Made by a program: the position numbers and the translations under genes. A DNA stretch of 34,684 nucleotides from Bacillus horti (GTDB lineage: Bacteria > Bacillota > Bacilli > Caldalkalibacillales > JCM-10596): positions 1 to 34,684 of the forward strand of contig NZ_JAUSTY010000030.1 in the NCBI RefSeq assembly GCF_030813115.1, in the 5' to 3' direction. Every line of letters begins with the position of its first letter. Position 1 is the first letter of the stretch. Below, one piece after another: positions 25,077 through 33,525 of this stretch. The notes beneath the pieces are model-generated. The model had not been told where the DNA came from. It was given only the letters and a program-made list of their open reading frames with translations, and ran no database searches.

Positions 25077-27011
25077 TTAATCTCCCTTTTTTTCGAGCAT
25101 TCGTAGCAACATGACTGTCGCTTCTGCACGGGTTGCCGTTTCATTCGGTACAAAACGATCCCAACTGCGGCCATCCACAATCCCAAGTGTGTGGATCGCG
25201 TCTATTGCCCCTTTTGCCCATTGTGGAATCGTTGCGTCGTCGGCAAAGCCGGTCGACGCATAAGTGTTAAGGTGCAGCTTGAGCGCCCGCGCGATCATGG
25301 TCGCCATCTCAGCACGGGTAATTTGTCCATTTGGACGAAAACTACCGTCTTCGTAACCGTTAACAATCCCAGCGTTCACTACCTGAGCAATCGTTGGCTT
25401 CGCCCATCCCCCGATCTGCTCATGATCAGCGAACGTCAGCGAGGACCCTTCTCCATCCATTTTCAAAGCTCCTGCCAGCATAACTGTAAACTCGGTGCGG
25501 GTGACAGGATTGTTCGGTTTGAATGAACCGTCCGGATAGCCGCTGACAATACCTTTCGCTGCAGCACGCTTGATTTCACTTTCCGCCCAGTGTCCCGCGA
25601 TATCCATAAAATGGATTTCAGATTCAGATAGCTTTGGTGTATCGCGGTGTATAGTCAGCGTATACTCCTTCTTGCTTCCGTTCTCCGCCTGTACCGTCAA
25701 AATCAATATATTGGCGCCATCCTCCAGTTGTACCTTGGTTCTGTCCGTGATCACTTCATCCTGCAACATTACCTTCGCCGCAAAGTACGCCGGTTTTGCT
25801 GTAATTTCTATCTGTTCGGCTTCCGTTTGTCCTGTATATTCCGTTGTGTTGGGAGCAAATGCTGGGCTGAGCGTCAGCTTCTTATCATTGCCCCATATTT
25901 GAAGGTTCGCCAAATGAGTGTTGTCGGATAAAACAAGCCCCCCTCTAACGCCACCCGAACCGCCATTTCCTTCTGCTGCTCTTGGGGTCGCTGTCGTTAC
26001 ATTAGAGAAGTCGCTGGCACCATCTGCATAGTTCGCCTTTACTGCGAACGCATAGGTCTTCCCGTTCGTCAGTTCTGTGACGGTGTAGCTGTTCCCTGGA
26101 ATATTAGACTGGACGAGTGTCCAGTTCACCGGATCAGCAGGAGCGGACGGGCCTTCCACTTGGTAAACTGCGTAAGTCACAGTACCAGTTTCCGTTGCGT
26201 CGCTCCACTTTAACGTAACAGAACGATCACCTGCCGAAGCAGTCAGGTTCGCTGGGCCCGGTCTCGTTGTGATTGTATAATGTTCTTCCATCACTTCGCT
26301 GTCGCTCATGCCATCCTTCACCGCAATCGCCTTGATCGTCATCGCCTCTGTGATTTCAATAGGCGCGGTATATTCCGCACTAGCGCGGGTCGGCTTGCTG
26401 CCATCCGTCGTGTAGTAGATCGTGGCTCCTGACGTTGCTGTTGTTAACTCAACCGTTGTTCCCGACGTTACTGCTCCTCCCTCTGGATCGGCAACTGGCG
26501 CGACCACTTGCTCTGGAGGCAGAACCGTATAATGTTCTTCCAACATTTCGCTGTCGCTCATGCCATCCTTCACCGCAATCGCCTTAATCGTCATCGCCTC
26601 TGTGATTTCAATCGGCTCGGTATACTCCGAACTACTACGAGTCGCCTCGCTGCCATCTGTCGAGTAGTAGATCGTTGCTCCTGACGTCTCTGTTGTTAAC
26701 TCAACCGTTGTTCCCGACGCAACTGCTCCTCCCGCTGGGCTGGCAACCGGTGCGACCACTTGCTCTGGAAGCAAGATCGTATAGTGTTCTTCCATCACTT
26801 CACTGTCAGTCATACCATCCTTCACCGCAATCGCCTTAATCGTCATCGCCTCTGTGATTTCAATCGGCGCGGTATATTCCGCACTGCTTCGAGTCGCCTC
26901 GCTGCCATCTGTCGAGTAGTAGATCGTGGCTCCTTCCGTTGCTGTTGTTAACTCAACCGAAGTGCCAGCCGCATACTCCCCTCCCGCTGGACTGGCAACT
27001 GGCGCGACCAC
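25077..27011 (-). CDS. SLH-anchored surface protein copy B, C-terminal part after frameshift
   Basis: This is the downstream part of a gene that starts at 28968. It encodes three chitobiase-like domains, Fn3, a cadherin-like domain and three SLH motifs, almost identical to copy A. The GTG at 27011 has no ribosome binding site and lies in mid-domain (VAPVASPAGGEY), so it is not an independent gene. Removing one 7-bp unit at 27028-27041 would join it to the upstream part as one protein of 1294 residues with five chitobiase-like domains. Without that, the SLH cell-wall anchor is not made. Confidence 0.8.
   Translation of the reverse strand: MVAPVASPAGGEYAAGTSVELTTATEGATIYYSTDGSEATRSSAEYTAPIEITEAMTIKAIAVKDGMTDSEVMEEHYTILLPEQVVAPVASPAGGAVASGTTVELTTETSGATIYYSTDGSEATRSSSEYTEPIEITEAMTIKAIAVKDGMSDSEMLEEHYTVLPPEQVVAPVADPEGGAVTSGTTVELTTATSGATIYYTTDGSKPTRASAEYTAPIEITEAMTIKAIAVKDGMSDSEVMEEHYTITTRPGPANLTASAGDRSVTLKWSDATETGTVTYAVYQVEGPSAPADPVNWTLVQSNIPGNSYTVTELTNGKTYAFAVKANYADGASDFSNVTTATPRAAEGNGGSGGVRGGLVLSDNTHLANLQIWGNDKKLTLSPAFAPNTTEYTGQTEAEQIEITAKPAYFAAKVMLQDEVITDRTKVQLEDGANILILTVQAENGSKKEYTLTIHRDTPKLSESEIHFMDIAGHWAESEIKRAAAKGIVSGYPDGSFKPNNPVTRTEFTVMLAGALKMDGEGSSLTFADHEQIGGWAKPTIAQVVNAGIVNGYEDGSFRPNGQITRAEMATMIARALKLHLNTYASTGFADDATIPQWAKGAIDAIHTLGIVDGRSWDRFVPNETATRAEATVMLLRMLEKKGD
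25094..26292. repeat. long near-identical duplication, copy B
   Basis: Partner of 21652-22850. The very small number of differences, compared with the clearly diverged propeller regions of the two genes, suggests recent duplication or continuing gene conversion. Confidence 0.85.
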
Positions 27012-28968
27012 TTGCTCTGGAGGCAGAACCGTATACCGTATAATGTTCTTCCAACATTTCGCTGTCGGTCATACCATCCTTCACCGCAATCGCCTTGATC
27101 GTCACCGCCGCGGTAATCTCAATCCGGGCGGTATATTCCGTACTGCTGCGGGTTGGCTCACTGTCATCCGTCGTGTAGAGGATTGTTGCATCTGGCGTCT
27201 CTGTTGTTAACTCAATAGAAGTGCCAGCCGCATACTCTCCTCCCGATGGATTGGCAACCGGCGCGACTACTTGCTCTGGCGGCAGGACCGTGTAGTGTTC
27301 CTCCAACACTTCACTGTCAGTCATACCATCCTTCACCGCAATTGCCTTAATCGTCATCGCCTCTGTGATTTCAATCGGCTCGGTGTATTCCGCACTGCTT
27401 CGAGTCGGCTCGCTGTCATCTGTCGAGTAGTAGATCGTGGCTCCTGACGTCTCTGTTGTTAACTCAACCGAAGTTCCAGCCGCATACTCTCCTCCCGATG
27501 GATTGGCAACCGGTTGGGCGGTTTGAAGCAGCACCTCTTGCGTCACGTCAAAGGTCACCGCCTTCATATAGTCCGCTTCGACCTGTACAGTTTCGGTATA
27601 CGTTCCAGCAGTCAGTCCATTTTTAGCCTTTATTGTAAACGTTGTCTCGGGTACTTCATCATTTATTGTTGTAACGGTTGGTTGCGCGATCATAAAATCG
27701 CTATTTTCTTCAAGTAATTTAACGCTAATATTTTTCAAGTCGCCCGTTCCCGTTCGCGCTATCGTGATGGTTCTGGTTTCCTGAGTTTCTGAATCATAGC
27801 CTTCCGTCAAGTCTGCCAGCTTTTGATCAGACAAGCTCGCAATCGTGTAGGTCGGTAATCGATATTTCATGACCGTTGCCTTATAGTCATTCCACATATC
27901 CCGATAAGCCACATAGAGATTGCCCTCGTCTATGGATAAAGAGTTATTGTGGGTCTGCCCTGCCGAAAATCCCGCTTGGCCCACGTCTTCCCATTCACTT
28001 CCATTAAATCGCTTTACTGTAGCTTTTCTAGATTGTGATCCATCTGTATAACCGACATAAAGAGTACCTTCGTAAACGTCCAGTGAGAGATTTTCTGCTG
28101 CTCCTTGTGAAAATCCGGTCTCTCCAACCTCCTCCCAATTTCCTCTGTCATACTTCATTACCGTTGCTTTCTCACCATTTGCATGATCACTATATAGTAC
28201 ATATGGAGTGTCATTATAAACGATCATTTGGGTTTCGTACGCTTCTCCTGCTGAAAAGCCTGCCTGCCCCACACCTTCCCATTCAGTTCCGTTATACTTC
28301 TTAACCGTAGCTTTACGAGCGTTTGCTTCATCCAAATACGCTACATACGGGGTTCCTTCATACACAAACAAAGACGTGTTATTCGCCCGGCCTGCTGAAA
28401 ACCCCGCTGTCCCCACAATTTCCCAACTGCTCCCATTAAACATCATCACTGTGGCTCTCCAAGAATTTCCCACATCCCGGTAAGCCACATAAGGAGTGCC
28501 TTCGTACACAAATAGGGAAACAGCAGTTGCATTACCCGCCGAAAATCTGGGTTCCCCTACATCTTCCCATGCTACTCCATTGTACTTCTTTACAGTAGCT
28601 CTAGAATTTGCATCCTGGTAGGCAACATAGGGGATGTCATTATACACATGAATAGAAATGTGATTGGCCGACCCATCCGAAAAACCGGGGCTCCCTAAAT
28701 CCTCCCATGAAGTTCCGTTATACTGCTTCACTACAAGTCTGTTACCATAAGTGCTATCCCGGTAAGCTACATAAGGAGTGCCATTGTGAACATCCAGGGA
28801 AATTTCTTGTGAAGGTCCCGAAGAAAAACCTTCGTCGCCGACACTTTCCCAATTGCTATAACCTGTTGCAAAAACTTTACTCTCCCCTACTATTAGACTA
28901 CTGGGTAATACCCCTACAATAAGCATGATTAAAATAACTATCGCTAATTTCTTCCGAATGCTTTCCAT
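26953..28968 (-). CDS. SLH surface protein copy B, N-terminal part (frameshifted)
   Basis: The first 671 codons: signal peptide (about 1-34, cut near VFA), seven propeller blades (WE.VG..GFS.G, about 38-385), a separate Ig-like domain of about 95 residues not found in copy A (around ETQETRTITIARTGTGDLKN), then two chitobiase-like domains. After EEHYTV the frame shifts into an unrelated tail (YGSASRASGRAS...) and stops at 26953. As it stands the product would be secreted but not anchored. The ATG at 28968 follows GGGGAGAG. The promoter region holds the 22-bp motif (28996-29017) shared with the TetR gene, so regulation by that TetR is likely. Confidence 0.8.
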   Translation of the reverse strand: MESIRKKLAIVILIMLIVGVLPSSLIVGESKVFATGYSNWESVGDEGFSSGPSQEISLDVHNGTPYVAYRDSTYGNRLVVKQYNGTSWEDLGSPGFSDGSANHISIHVYNDIPYVAYQDANSRATVKKYNGVAWEDVGEPRFSAGNATAVSLFVYEGTPYVAYRDVGNSWRATVMMFNGSSWEIVGTAGFSAGRANNTSLFVYEGTPYVAYLDEANARKATVKKYNGTEWEGVGQAGFSAGEAYETQMIVYNDTPYVLYSDHANGEKATVMKYDRGNWEEVGETGFSQGAAENLSLDVYEGTLYVGYTDGSQSRKATVKRFNGSEWEDVGQAGFSAGQTHNNSLSIDEGNLYVAYRDMWNDYKATVMKYRLPTYTIASLSDQKLADLTEGYDSETQETRTITIARTGTGDLKNISVKLLEENSDFMIAQPTVTTINDEVPETTFTIKAKNGLTAGTYTETVQVEADYMKAVTFDVTQEVLLQTAQPVANPSGGEYAAGTSVELTTETSGATIYYSTDDSEPTRSSAEYTEPIEITEAMTIKAIAVKDGMTDSEVLEEHYTVLPPEQVVAPVANPSGGEYAAGTSIELTTETPDATILYTTDDSEPTRSSTEYTARIEITAAVTIKAIAVKDGMTDSEMLEEHYTVYGSASRASGRASCQSSGRGVCGWHFG
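27028..27041. repeat. 7-bp tandem duplication causing the frameshift
   Basis: ACCGTAT occurs twice in a row. At the equivalent points of the other chitobiase-like repeats (for example 26526 onwards) the sequence has one copy. Losing one unit restores the full frame of copy B, so this is either a fresh mutation or a reversible slippage switch. Confidence 0.85.
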
Positions 28969-28995
28969 TTTATTTCTCTCTCCCCTTAACAAAAT

Positions 28996-29017
28996 ACTAA
29001 CCGGTATGCATTTAATT
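28996..29017. promoter_or_regulatory. TetR operator candidate at surface protein copy B
   Basis: The 22-bp sequence beginning ACTAACCGGTATGCAT is identical to 30003-30024 upstream of the TetR gene and lies 28 bp before the copy B start codon. The ACCGGT core is palindromic, as in many TetR-family sites. Confidence 0.65.
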
Positions 29018-29237
29018 GTGAAGTCAGATTCCTATTTAATAAAATTTTATTGTTATGATGCCACGCAGAATACAACATCCCGTAAGCCTGGATATGACTT
29101 CACGGGATGTTTCGTGTTGAGCATGGGGGTCCAAGTTCATTTTTTCACAGCTTTCGACGACGATTTTCAAAATTCGAGTAACATCAAAGAGTTTTACCCT
29201 TATCGATTTCAACTAAAGATTGCCTAGAAGCTTTCTG

Positions 29238-29846
29238 CTACTTGCTGCTAAGAATAGCCAAGAGTCCTTTTGTCGCCATAGGTACGTTTAACATTTCTTT
29301 GTACAAATTGTAATGAAGCAGACAGCCATCCAAGTAAGCGTAGAACATCTTCGCTTTTTCTAAGGGGTTTATTTCTTGAGGCACAAACTTATGTACTCTC
29401 AACAGATCGATAAAATGTTGAATTTCACCGATCCACTCATCATAAAGAGTTTGGTATACAAGCATCGAATTTGAATTACGTTTAGCCTGCATATAGAAAT
29501 CTACATATACAAGGATCCATTCCGGTGTCGTCTTTAGCTGTCCAACGATAATTTCCATCGACTTCTGAATAATCTTTTCCAAAGAAGTGCCAGTTTCAAT
29601 TAAAGGAATAAAATGGGCGTGGAGGTTTGCCCGCTTTTCTTTTCGGTAAGAGAGTACATCGAGCATGAACTGTTCCTTGGTTTCAAAATGAACATAAAAT
29701 GCTCCCTTTGTAAATCCCGCTTGCTTGACAATATCGTCAATAGAAGCGCCTGAATAACCTTTCTCACACAAAACCTCAAACCCTGCTTGTATCAACTTTG
29801 TGTAGGTAGCTTCTCTTTTAAGCTGAAATTTATTTTTCTCTGACAT
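29238..29846 (-). CDS. TetR/AcrR family regulator
   Basis: A 202-residue repressor with an N-terminal TetR helix-turn-helix (about 10-55; YTKLIQAGFEVLCEKGYSGA, then VKQAGFTKGAFYVHFETKEQ) and an all-helical ligand-binding domain. GAGGGG with 6-base spacing supports the ATG at 29846; an upstream in-frame ATG at 29960 has no site and adds 38 unconserved residues. Both this gene and surface protein copy B carry the same 22-bp motif in their upstream regions, which suggests autoregulation and control of the surface protein. The inducer is unknown. A weak inverted repeat (29075-29083 / 29102-29110) beyond its stop could end its transcript. Confidence 0.85.
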   Translation of the reverse strand: MSEKNKFQLKREATYTKLIQAGFEVLCEKGYSGASIDDIVKQAGFTKGAFYVHFETKEQFMLDVLSYRKEKRANLHAHFIPLIETGTSLEKIIQKSMEIIVGQLKTTPEWILVYVDFYMQAKRNSNSMLVYQTLYDEWIGEIQHFIDLLRVHKFVPQEINPLEKAKMFYAYLDGCLLHYNLYKEMLNVPMATKGLLAILSSK

Positions 29847-30002
29847 GTTCATCCCCTCGTTTAATCGTAATTGTAGGAGCTTTTTGTTCTTTTCCAACTG
29901 ATCCGGACAATCAGAATAGGACGAAAATGAATCCAGTTTAGGGTCCCATCCGAAGGGCATAGCCGAACCGAACTACACCACGAAGATTCAATATAAATAA
30001 AA

Positions 30003-30024
30003 ACTAACCGGTATGCATTTAATT
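30003..30024. promoter_or_regulatory. TetR operator candidate upstream of its own gene
   Basis: An exact copy of 28996-29017. It lies 157 bp from the TetR start codon, in a gene-free stretch (29847-30237) that otherwise shows only AT-rich promoter-like sequence and a terminator for the opposite flank. Confidence 0.65.
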
Positions 30025-30132
30025 TTATAACAAAAGCATCTCAAAAAGCAATTATAAACTTACGCATAGACTACAATGATTCAGGCTCACTATCATAAGA
30101 ATCTTTATGAAGTATACATAGGCATAGCGATG

Positions 30133-30166
30133 AAAAAAAGCGAAGAACCCTTTAGGCCATCTTCGC
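30133..30166 (-). terminator. Rho-independent terminator
   Basis: On the minus strand, GCGAAGA / TCTTCGC with a 13-base loop is followed by TTTTTTT. It lies 72 bp beyond the stop of the 82-residue ORF at 30238-30486 and shows that something on this strand is or was transcribed here. Confidence 0.85.
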
Positions 30167-30237
30167 GTCTCTTGTACTTATTGACTGGCTTCCAACGTTC
30201 TTAGCAGCTTTCAACTTTGACTCTGTCTGTCATGACT

Positions 30238-30486
30238 TTATCGTTTAGAACTATTTGGGTGCCGAACGGTGGAACACGTGTCAATAATTGGCTTTAGTTC
30301 ACTAATAAACGTAAAGAGAATGCCTCCCTCTTGTTCCACCACAACTCCCTGAACTGCCTCAACTGGTCTATCAGTCCGAACAGTGATGAGTACGGCCTTG
30401 TCGTAGAGAAAGTACCGTCTGAAGCGAAACTTATTTTCGTTACCCCGCTCACCAATGCGCCGTAGGTGTAATGTTATCGGAACCAC
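30238..30486 (-). CDS. unrecognised ORF, possibly a gene remnant
   Basis: Up to 82 residues from a GTG. The open frame actually runs back to about 30532 (STHVVARLYVKAVAFVVPIT...), but there is no ATG and no ribosome binding site. The pattern (YFLYDKAVLITVRTDRPVEA, VQGVVVEQEGGILFTFISEL) looks like a real beta-rich protein rather than noise, and a good terminator follows. I do not recognise the family. It may be the 3' end of a gene cut by an old rearrangement at the edge of the GC-richer block. Confidence 0.35.
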   Translation of the reverse strand: MVPITLHLRRIGERGNENKFRFRRYFLYDKAVLITVRTDRPVEAVQGVVVEQEGGILFTFISELKPIIDTCSTVRHPNSSKR

Positions 30487-30607
30487 GAAAGCAACAGCTT
30501 TTACATAAAGCCGCGCAACAACGTGCGTGGATTATCTAAGATGATTACGACAGTGAATTTCGATACCGCGCAGTGAAAAATTCGTGTCCTTGCTCTATGG
30601 TGGTCAA

Positions 30608-30647
30608 TAAAAAGAGCTGCCGTCTCTTCTAGGGTCTCGTGGCTCTT
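30608..30647 (-). terminator. Rho-independent terminator
   Basis: On the minus strand, AGAGCC / GGCAGCTCT pair with one bulged A, followed by TTTTT. It lies 51 bp beyond the stop of the 37-codon ORF at 30698-30811. Confidence 0.6.
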
Positions 30648-30697
30648 GGCTTTTGTTCGATTTGGTTTATCATAATATCCACTCTCCGAGCTTGAGT

Positions 30698-30811
30698 TTA
30701 CCTACAGCAGTTGCCAAATCGAAGTCTTGCATCATGCCAACTCTCTAAGGCTCGATCAACTTTAATTAAACCAGCCTTTGATAAAACACTACTTTCAGTC
30801 TTTTTTATCAA
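30698..30811 (-). CDS. 37-residue ORF of unknown function
   Basis: A TTG start with AGGAGGG 9 bases upstream opens a 37-codon frame: MIKKTESSVLSKAGLIKVDR, then ALESWHDARLRFGNCCR. An overlapping frame continues the same reading to GKLKLGEWIL, so a one-base slip could have truncated a longer protein. A terminator follows. Support is the strong ribosome binding site and the terminator only; the surrounding gap (30487-30961) holds no other coding sequence I can support. Confidence 0.3.
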   Translation of the reverse strand: MIKKTESSVLSKAGLIKVDRALESWHDARLRFGNCCR

Positions 30812-30883
30812 TGTGTAGTACCCTCCTTTTATTTACTGTGGTCAAACACAGTTCAAAATACCCTTCATTGATTTAAACCAAAC

Positions 30884-30918
30884 AAAAAATCACCTGCACA
30901 AAAAAATGCAGATGATTT
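30884..30918 (-). terminator. Rho-independent terminator of the carbonic anhydrase gene
   Basis: On the minus strand, AAATCATCTGCA / TGCAGGTGATTT (one G-T pair), followed by further T residues. It lies 44 bp beyond the stop codon. Confidence 0.75.
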
Positions 30919-30961
30919 CCTGAAACATTTAATATTAATACAATCAAGAGTTATTCTATAG

Positions 30962-31543
30962 TTATTCTCTAGTCTGCTTCTCTTCTCTATAATCCTGAAC
31001 GACAACATCAAGCTTCCCTGTTTCCGGATCTACAATAAGCCCATGAACCGGAATCTTGCTTGGGAAAAGAGGATGCTTTCTGATCATCTTAATACTATGC
31101 ATCACTCCATCCTCAGGACTGTCAAAGCCACGCAGAAAGTTATCCATTCGTATTCCAACATTCTCAAGAGCCTCTATTGCGGCTGGATCAATCCCGAACT
31201 CAGGGAATTTATTCATAATTTTTTCTGCATTTAGACCAATCATTCCACAATTGTGATGTCCAATCACTAGAACCTCCTCGGCCCCAAGCTCATAGACAGC
31301 TACTAAAATACTTCTCATCGAGCTTCCAAAAGGCTGATTAAGTATAGCACCAGCATTTTTGATGATTTTTGCGTCCCCATTCTTAAATCCCAAGGACTTA
31401 AGTAACATTTCTGAAAGACGAGCATCCATACATGTAAGAATAACGACTTTCTTTTTAGGAAATTTACTTGTTAAATAGGGCTCATACTGCTTTTCTTCTA
31501 CGAATTTTTTATTATGTTCTAGTATACTGTTTACGATTGACAT
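30962..31543 (-). CDS. beta-carbonic anhydrase (YtiB-like)
   Basis: A 193-residue cytoplasmic zinc enzyme interconverting CO2 and bicarbonate. Zinc ligands Cys38, His96 and Cys99 (TCMDARL and IGHHNCGM) and the Asp40-Arg42 dyad are all present, with the NAGA segment (63-66) between them. Length and the MRSILVAVYELGAEEVLVIGH region match the short Bacillus YtiB type. AGGAGG with 7-base spacing sets the start. It stands alone between terminator and spacer. Confidence 0.9.
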   Translation of the reverse strand: MSIVNSILEHNKKFVEEKQYEPYLTSKFPKKKVVILTCMDARLSEMLLKSLGFKNGDAKIIKNAGAILNQPFGSSMRSILVAVYELGAEEVLVIGHHNCGMIGLNAEKIMNKFPEFGIDPAAIEALENVGIRMDNFLRGFDSPEDGVMHSIKMIRKHPLFPSKIPVHGLIVDPETGKLDVVVQDYREEKQTRE

Positions 31544-31653
31544 AGCTCATCCTCCTAAGAACGCCTTACTACTATTATTCATAGGAACGCTATCAGAGTC
31601 AAATTCCTTGAATTATTGATTTCTTTATATCCTCTTTTAATGGCCTCAACAGA

Positions 31654-32142
31654 TTATTGCTCATCAGCACTTGATCCATATACAGCAGGAACTGGAACAT
31701 CTAATAACCTTAAATAAACAAGCAACTGACCACGATGATGATACCAATGGTTGAACAGTGTAGAACGTAGCATATCCCTTCTAGGTGTAGCCAAAACCGT
31801 CTGTTCGTCATGCACCATCCTCCATTCAGCATTTAAGTCCTCCTCACTCCATGAGGATAGGATTTTTTTGGCGGACTCAACACTTTTGTCAAGTTTCTCC
31901 TCTATTTCTACTAATGAGGTAGCTTCATTCAAAGGAACATCTGGAATCTCTCTAACTGAATCGCTTAATAATTCAGCAATGGCTCCTGGAATTACCGCAA
32001 CATGTAAGGCAAGCTGCCCTAATGACATAGACTTTGAGTGAGGCGACCATGATAAATGTTGCTCTGGAATTCGTTGTAGAACCCTGCGAGTACTTTCTGT
32101 CTCATCTGCCAATTCCTTTAGAAAAAAATCGATGCTTTTCAT
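31654..32142 (-). CDS. DinB-fold (DinB/YfiT-like) metal-binding protein
   Basis: A 162-residue four-helix-bundle protein of the DinB superfamily. The three-His metal site is visible as His47 (LALHVAV), with His132 and His136 in NHWYHHRGQL; the final HHRGQ motif is diagnostic. The N-terminal ETESTRRVLQRIPEQHLSW is typical. Many relatives are thiol transferases or of unknown function. AGGGAG precedes the ATG. It is on the same strand as the DUF899 gene upstream, 90 bp away. Confidence 0.85.
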   Translation of the reverse strand: MKSIDFFLKELADETESTRRVLQRIPEQHLSWSPHSKSMSLGQLALHVAVIPGAIAELLSDSVREIPDVPLNEATSLVEIEEKLDKSVESAKKILSSWSEEDLNAEWRMVHDEQTVLATPRRDMLRSTLFNHWYHHRGQLLVYLRLLDVPVPAVYGSSADEQ

Positions 32143-32232
32143 TATTTTTATCTCCCTTCACACTCTGCTGCTTAAGCTTTCCTTATATTTTTACTTTGCA
32201 TTGATCCAATAGAGTATGCTTATCAGCAGCAC

Positions 32233-33006
32233 TTAATCCTTATACTGATCATGGAGTCTCCACCAGCTATATGGATGGGATTGCTCGCATTCAACTTGCG
32301 TATCCTCCCATGTTTCCTGTCTTCCTAATGGTGTGATGTCAAGATAGCTCCAGTTACTGCCTAGATACTCCACACCACGTCCTGACGTGAAATAGCTTTG
32401 GAATATGCGCTCCTTTTCACGTAAAAATACACTAATAGCAAACGACTCTCCTCCGTTTGACGTAACACCAAAATCATAATTAAAATCACTTTCAAACGAA
32501 GAGTACCAAGGGACACTCCACCCCATCCGTTTCTTAAAAGGTTCAAGCTTTGATAACGGCGCTCTCGAAACTAGCACAATTTGTGTGTCCCTAGCGTTTA
32601 CATGCGCTTGGTGACCCATATTGTCTACTAGCATAGAACAGCCTGAACACCCCTTCTTATCTTCGGGACCAAACATGAAATGATACACAATAAGCTGACG
32701 ATATCCGTTGAATAGATCGAGAAGGCTTACCTTACCATCCGTACCCTCAAACGTATACGCTTTTTCAATTTCTACTACTGGCATCTTTCTTCTTTCTGCA
32801 TTTAAAGCGTCTCTAGCTCTAGTCAGCTCTTTTTCTTTAGTAAGCAGTTCTTTGCTAGCCTTTAGCCACTCTTCACGGGACACGATCTTAGGGTAACCTA
32901 TTGAGCTATCTAGGTTTATCCTCTCAGTTTCAGTTTTATCCTCATGCTTCAAACCATTGTTTAATTTATCATTAGCTTCTTTAGAGCAACACATATCTTT
33001 CTCCAT
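32233..33006 (-). CDS. DUF899 thioredoxin-fold protein
   Basis: A 257-residue protein with the DUF899 core: VSREEWLKASKELLTKEKEL (about 43-62), then RMGWSVPWYSSFESDFNYDF and a C-terminal region ending in HDQYKD. A CxxC pair (GCSGC, about 119-123) lies at the thioredoxin active-site position after YHFMFGPE. The function of the family is not established; a thiol-dependent role is inferred from the fold. The first 40 residues (CCSKEANDKLNNG...) are a non-conserved, charged extension with a Cys-Cys pair. AAGG 6 bases before the ATG. Confidence 0.85.
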   Translation of the reverse strand: MEKDMCCSKEANDKLNNGLKHEDKTETERINLDSSIGYPKIVSREEWLKASKELLTKEKELTRARDALNAERRKMPVVEIEKAYTFEGTDGKVSLLDLFNGYRQLIVYHFMFGPEDKKGCSGCSMLVDNMGHQAHVNARDTQIVLVSRAPLSKLEPFKKRMGWSVPWYSSFESDFNYDFGVTSNGGESFAISVFLREKERIFQSYFTSGRGVEYLGSNWSYLDITPLGRQETWEDTQVECEQSHPYSWWRLHDQYKD

Positions 33007-33053
33007 CCGTAACCTTCTCCCTTCTCTTCACCACTTTGCTAAAAGCTCAAATC

Positions 33054-33066
33054 ACTCAACTTGAGT
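33054..33066. promoter_or_regulatory. short palindrome upstream of the DUF899 gene
   Basis: A perfect 6-1-6 inverted repeat, ACTCAA-C-TTGAGT, lies 48 bp before the DUF899 start codon. It could be an operator; no partner regulator is evident. Confidence 0.35.
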
Positions 33067-33162
33067 CTGTGAAAGCTTACCTCAAATACCTTATTTCTAA
33101 ATGAAATTTTAGCATAGTCATGGGGTGACCATTTCTTTAGAATTGCGGTTTTCTACCAACAT

Positions 33163-33513
33163 TTATTCCTGTACCATGGCCACGTTTGGTTTAACTCTTC
33201 TTGACTTATTTAGAATAACAATTCCGGTGATCACTAGGATTAGAGCAAACGCTTTAAACATGCTTAAGCTCTCATTAAAAATAATAACTCCGATCATTGC
33301 ACTCAAGGCTGTCCCCACTCCTGACCAGGTAGCGTAAGCGGTAGATAGTGGGACAGTTTTTAAAGAAAAACTTAGAAAAGTAAAAGAGATCAAAAATCCT
33401 GCACCTACACCTAAGGTTGGCAAAAGCACGCTAAATCCATTTGATAACTTAAGCATTGTTGTTCCGAAAGCTTCGAAGATAATAGCAATACCAAGATAAA
33501 TAACACCTGCCAT
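33163..33513 (-). CDS. SMR efflux protein, subunit 2 (YvdR/YvdS type)
   Basis: A 116-residue small multidrug resistance protein with four membrane segments and the essential membrane-embedded Glu14 in TM1 (IAIIFEAFGTTMLK). GAGFLISFTFLSFSLKTVPL and AYATWSGVGTALSAMIG are family signatures. Paired SMR proteins such as EbrAB or YkkCD work as heterodimers. It begins 12 bp after the other SMR gene, with AAGGTGG before the ATG. Substrate unknown: cationic drugs or guanidinium-like compounds are possible. Confidence 0.9.
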   Translation of the reverse strand: MAGVIYLGIAIIFEAFGTTMLKLSNGFSVLLPTLGVGAGFLISFTFLSFSLKTVPLSTAYATWSGVGTALSAMIGVIIFNESLSMFKAFALILVITGIVILNKSRRVKPNVAMVQE

Positions 33514-33525
33514 ACATACACCACC

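Noticed and set aside
29075-29110. Inverted repeat ACATCCCGT / ACGGGATGT as a firm terminator for the TetR gene
   Set aside because: The stem is fine but there is no T-run on either strand, so I mention it only as possible.
28925-29227. 100-residue plus-strand ORF
   Set aside because: It overlaps the start and operator of surface protein copy B, has no ribosome binding site and no recognisable domain.
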